Made by a program: the position numbers and the translations under genes. Below, one piece after another: positions 52,501 through 55,500 of a DNA stretch of 64,000 nt (its first letter is position 1; each line of letters opens with the position of its first letter). The notes beneath the pieces are model-generated. The model was not told the origin of the DNA, did no database searches, and worked only from the letters and a program-made list of their open reading frames with translations. The stretch lies in assembly GCA_030847615.1 (NCBI GenBank), contig JAUMIR010000001.1, forward strand, positions 383,948,687 through 384,012,686, written 5' to 3'. The stretch is from Gambelia wislizenii (taxonomy: Eukaryota; Chordata; Lepidosauria; Squamata; Crotaphytidae).

Positions 52501-55500
52501 ACCCCTGTCCCTGGTTGAAGCTCATTTGCATGTGTTGAGTTTTTATTTTTGTGTTTTTCAGGACTGGTAGCTAACCTTTGTTTTTCTTTAAGGGTTTTGT
52601 CTTTCCTTTTGAAGTTGTCCAGGGGCTGGTTTACACGGCAGGTTTTATTGCGTTAAGTTGCACTTTAGCACTTTCCCGCATCAGTGGTGGGTAGTTTACA
52701 CGGTATATGTTTACACAGCTATATTTTGTGGCTCTTTGATTTTTTCTGCTTTGAGGTTCACACAGCCAAAAGTGCTGGGGGCATGGCCAAGCATTGGAGA
52801 GGGAAAGGAATGCCATAGGAATGTCTGCCCTGGCCCGAACTCCGTGCTGAACAGCTTAGAGGCAGTCCCCCCACCCCAACAAATCAAATGGAAGGTTTTC
52901 CTCCTTGCTTAACAGCATTTTCTGCCAAATAGAGGAAAGCAAGAGAGAGAGAGAGGGAAAATAGCAGTGCAGCTCTGATACAGCCCTTCGTGAAATTGTT
53001 TCTCTCCCTCCCCCAAGCACAGGATCACAGCTGACGAGACAAGCTTTACATAATTGCAAAACAGCAAAGAGAATGAAAAGGAATGCTCCCTGACTGAAAA
53101 TTGTTGGGAATCCTTTTTGTTTGCAAACTGGCTTGCAAAATAGCAGGGAGGATTTTTCAAAGTTTCCTCTAATCGCTACTGTTTTCCCTTCCTCCCTGAC
53201 CCTCTTTTAAGCCCACCCCTGCATCATCAACCAATCACAATGCAGCTCTGCTGTATCCCTTAGCGGAATGGTTGTTTACACTGCCAATAAAGCGCTACAT
53301 TGCAAATATACCTGCAAAAGTAGCGACATCCCTTGCCACGCTATATTTGGGTGTTTTACCTTCTCCCCTTCTGAATGAGGTGATGCTGTGCTGCGATCCA
53401 TGGGAACTATGAGCTATCTTAGCGGTATATTTAGAGGAATATTTGCCTGTGTAAACGACCCCCAGGTGTTTGTGGATTTCAAGAGCTTCTCTGTGCATTC
53501 TGACATGATAATTGTTGGCCTGGTCCAGAATTTCAGTGTTTTCAAAAAGTATTTTGTGCCCAGGTTGGTTTATAACGTGTTCTACTACTGCTGATTTTTC
53601 TGGCTGGCCCAGTCTGCAGTGTCTCTCATGTTCCTTGATTTGTGTTTGCACACTGCGTTTAGTGGTCCCTATGTAGACTTGTCTGCAGCTGCATGGTATG
53701 TGGTAAACTCCTGCAGTTGTGAGAGGGTCTCTTTTGTTCTTCGCTGAGCACAGGATTTATTGGATCTTCTTGGTTCGTCTGTAGATCATTTGGAGGTTGT
53801 GTTTCCTCATCAGTTTCCCTATTCTGTCTGTGACTCCTTTGATATATGTTAAAAATACCTTCCCTTTGGGTGGTTGTTTTTCTTCATTCCTGTCGTTTTT
53901 CCTGGGTCTGGCCACTTTTGTGATGTCTGATCTGGAGCCCAGTTTAGGTGTTTCAATTTGTCATCCTCTAGGTAGTGGGGTTCACAGATCCTTTTTGCGT
54001 TGTCTACCAATGTTTTTATTGTGCTTCTTTTTTGTCCTGGGTGATGATTGGAGTTCTTGTGTAGGTATCTGTCTGTGTGTGTAGGTTTTCTGTATACCCT
54101 GTGTCCCCCTCGCATATCCATCCCCCTTGCATATCCTCCCACCTGAAGAACTGAACTTCCAACAACTGAATACACAAATTTACATGCTAATCTTCTTCAA
54201 CAGAGACTCACAGTATATCAACCCCACATACCCACACACCACCATTCTCTGAAGATGCCAGCCACAGATGCAGGCAAAACATCAGGAATAAACTCTTCTA
54301 GAACACAGCCTCACAGCCCGGGAAAAAAACACCAGCCCCCCCCCAAACAAACCCTAGGGATGCTGGCCGTGAAATACTTCAACTTCTTCACGTACTATGT
54401 CTCTTTCTGTACAGAGAAATCCCTATGTCAGGGCTTGGGGAGATGATGGTGAACCCATCCCCTGATGTCCTGTTGTTCCAGGGGCAATTGGAATATCATC
54501 TGGTTCCACTTCAGATATAATATTTTCTATACTGCTCCTTCAGACATTGTCATGAAAGAAACTTACCATCTTCTTTTCCCCTTCTATTTTTGGATCATCC
54601 ACATAAGCCAGTACGAAGTCTATTCGTCGGACACCATCTCTGAAGAAAACAGAGTCTTTGCTTTGATGCCGTTTGTCAATCTATGGAAAATATAATGCAC
54701 ATTTTAAACATCTGCTGCTGTTTTTAACATGATAGAAAATTGTATGCCTTTCAGTTTGGTCCAAACATTAAGTCCACTAGTTCCAAAAAAGGCCTATGGC
54801 CATACTAAAGTTTCCTTTTGTAGTATAAGGAGAGATGTACTTTCATTCATGGATTTCATTTTTTTGAATATAATATAAAATGTATGTATTTCCTTCCTCC
54901 TTATTATTCCCTTTATTTTTACTCGTCTATCACTATTCTCACAGTCTGCCAGACACAGCACTGCCCCCCTTCATGCATGACCAAACTCAACACAGAAACA
55001 CACACCAATCGTAAGTCACTTTTTTAATATATATGCTTTATGAAACAATATCTTCTGAAGCTGGATGGATGTGTATTTGACACAGTAACCATACTTCTGA
55101 GATATTAAAAAACATATATTAGTATATCAATGACAATTCCCACTTCTCTGACCACTATCTTTAAACAATGTCTAGCTTTTGCTCAAATTTCTGGTTTTAG
55201 AAGCTGCTGCAAATGTTCTGATAGCAAATATTTTAGTCCCAGTCTAATGTTACATTGCTGAACAATAACATTCTATTGTAAAAATGACACAGCTGCAATA
55301 CATAAAAGCAGGAAGCACAGCAGAGACACAGAAAGTATAGAACATATTTTTTTCTTTCAGATTTAGGTTATGGAAGCAACAGATGCCTGGCAGTGAAATT
55401 CAGCTGACAAGATTATGTGAGAACACAAATGGGAACAACTTTTGTAAGGTATGTAATTTTACACAAATTTGGGGATGGTATTTTTTCCCCTCAGCTATTT

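Larger units (their letters stand above)
52240..54340 (-). mobile_element. Penelope-like retroelement with inverted terminal arms
   Basis: A minus-strand Penelope-like element. The RT C-terminal motif is at 53849-54175 ([20 protein letters not shown]), the GIY-YIG endonuclease ([13 protein letters not shown], then [16 protein letters not shown]) at about 53466-53700. Arms of about 220 bp, 52240-52462 and 54118-54340, are inverted copies of each other, each with the 'gccagccacagatgcagg' segment typical of the terminal repeats. The RT palm is missing. An 839-bp DNA transposon splits it at 52623-53461. Confidence 0.85.

Noticed and set aside
52240..54340. A full DNA transposon, because of its long inverted arms
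   Set aside because: The coding remnants are Penelope RT and GIY-YIG, and inverted terminal repeats are known for Penelope-like elements.
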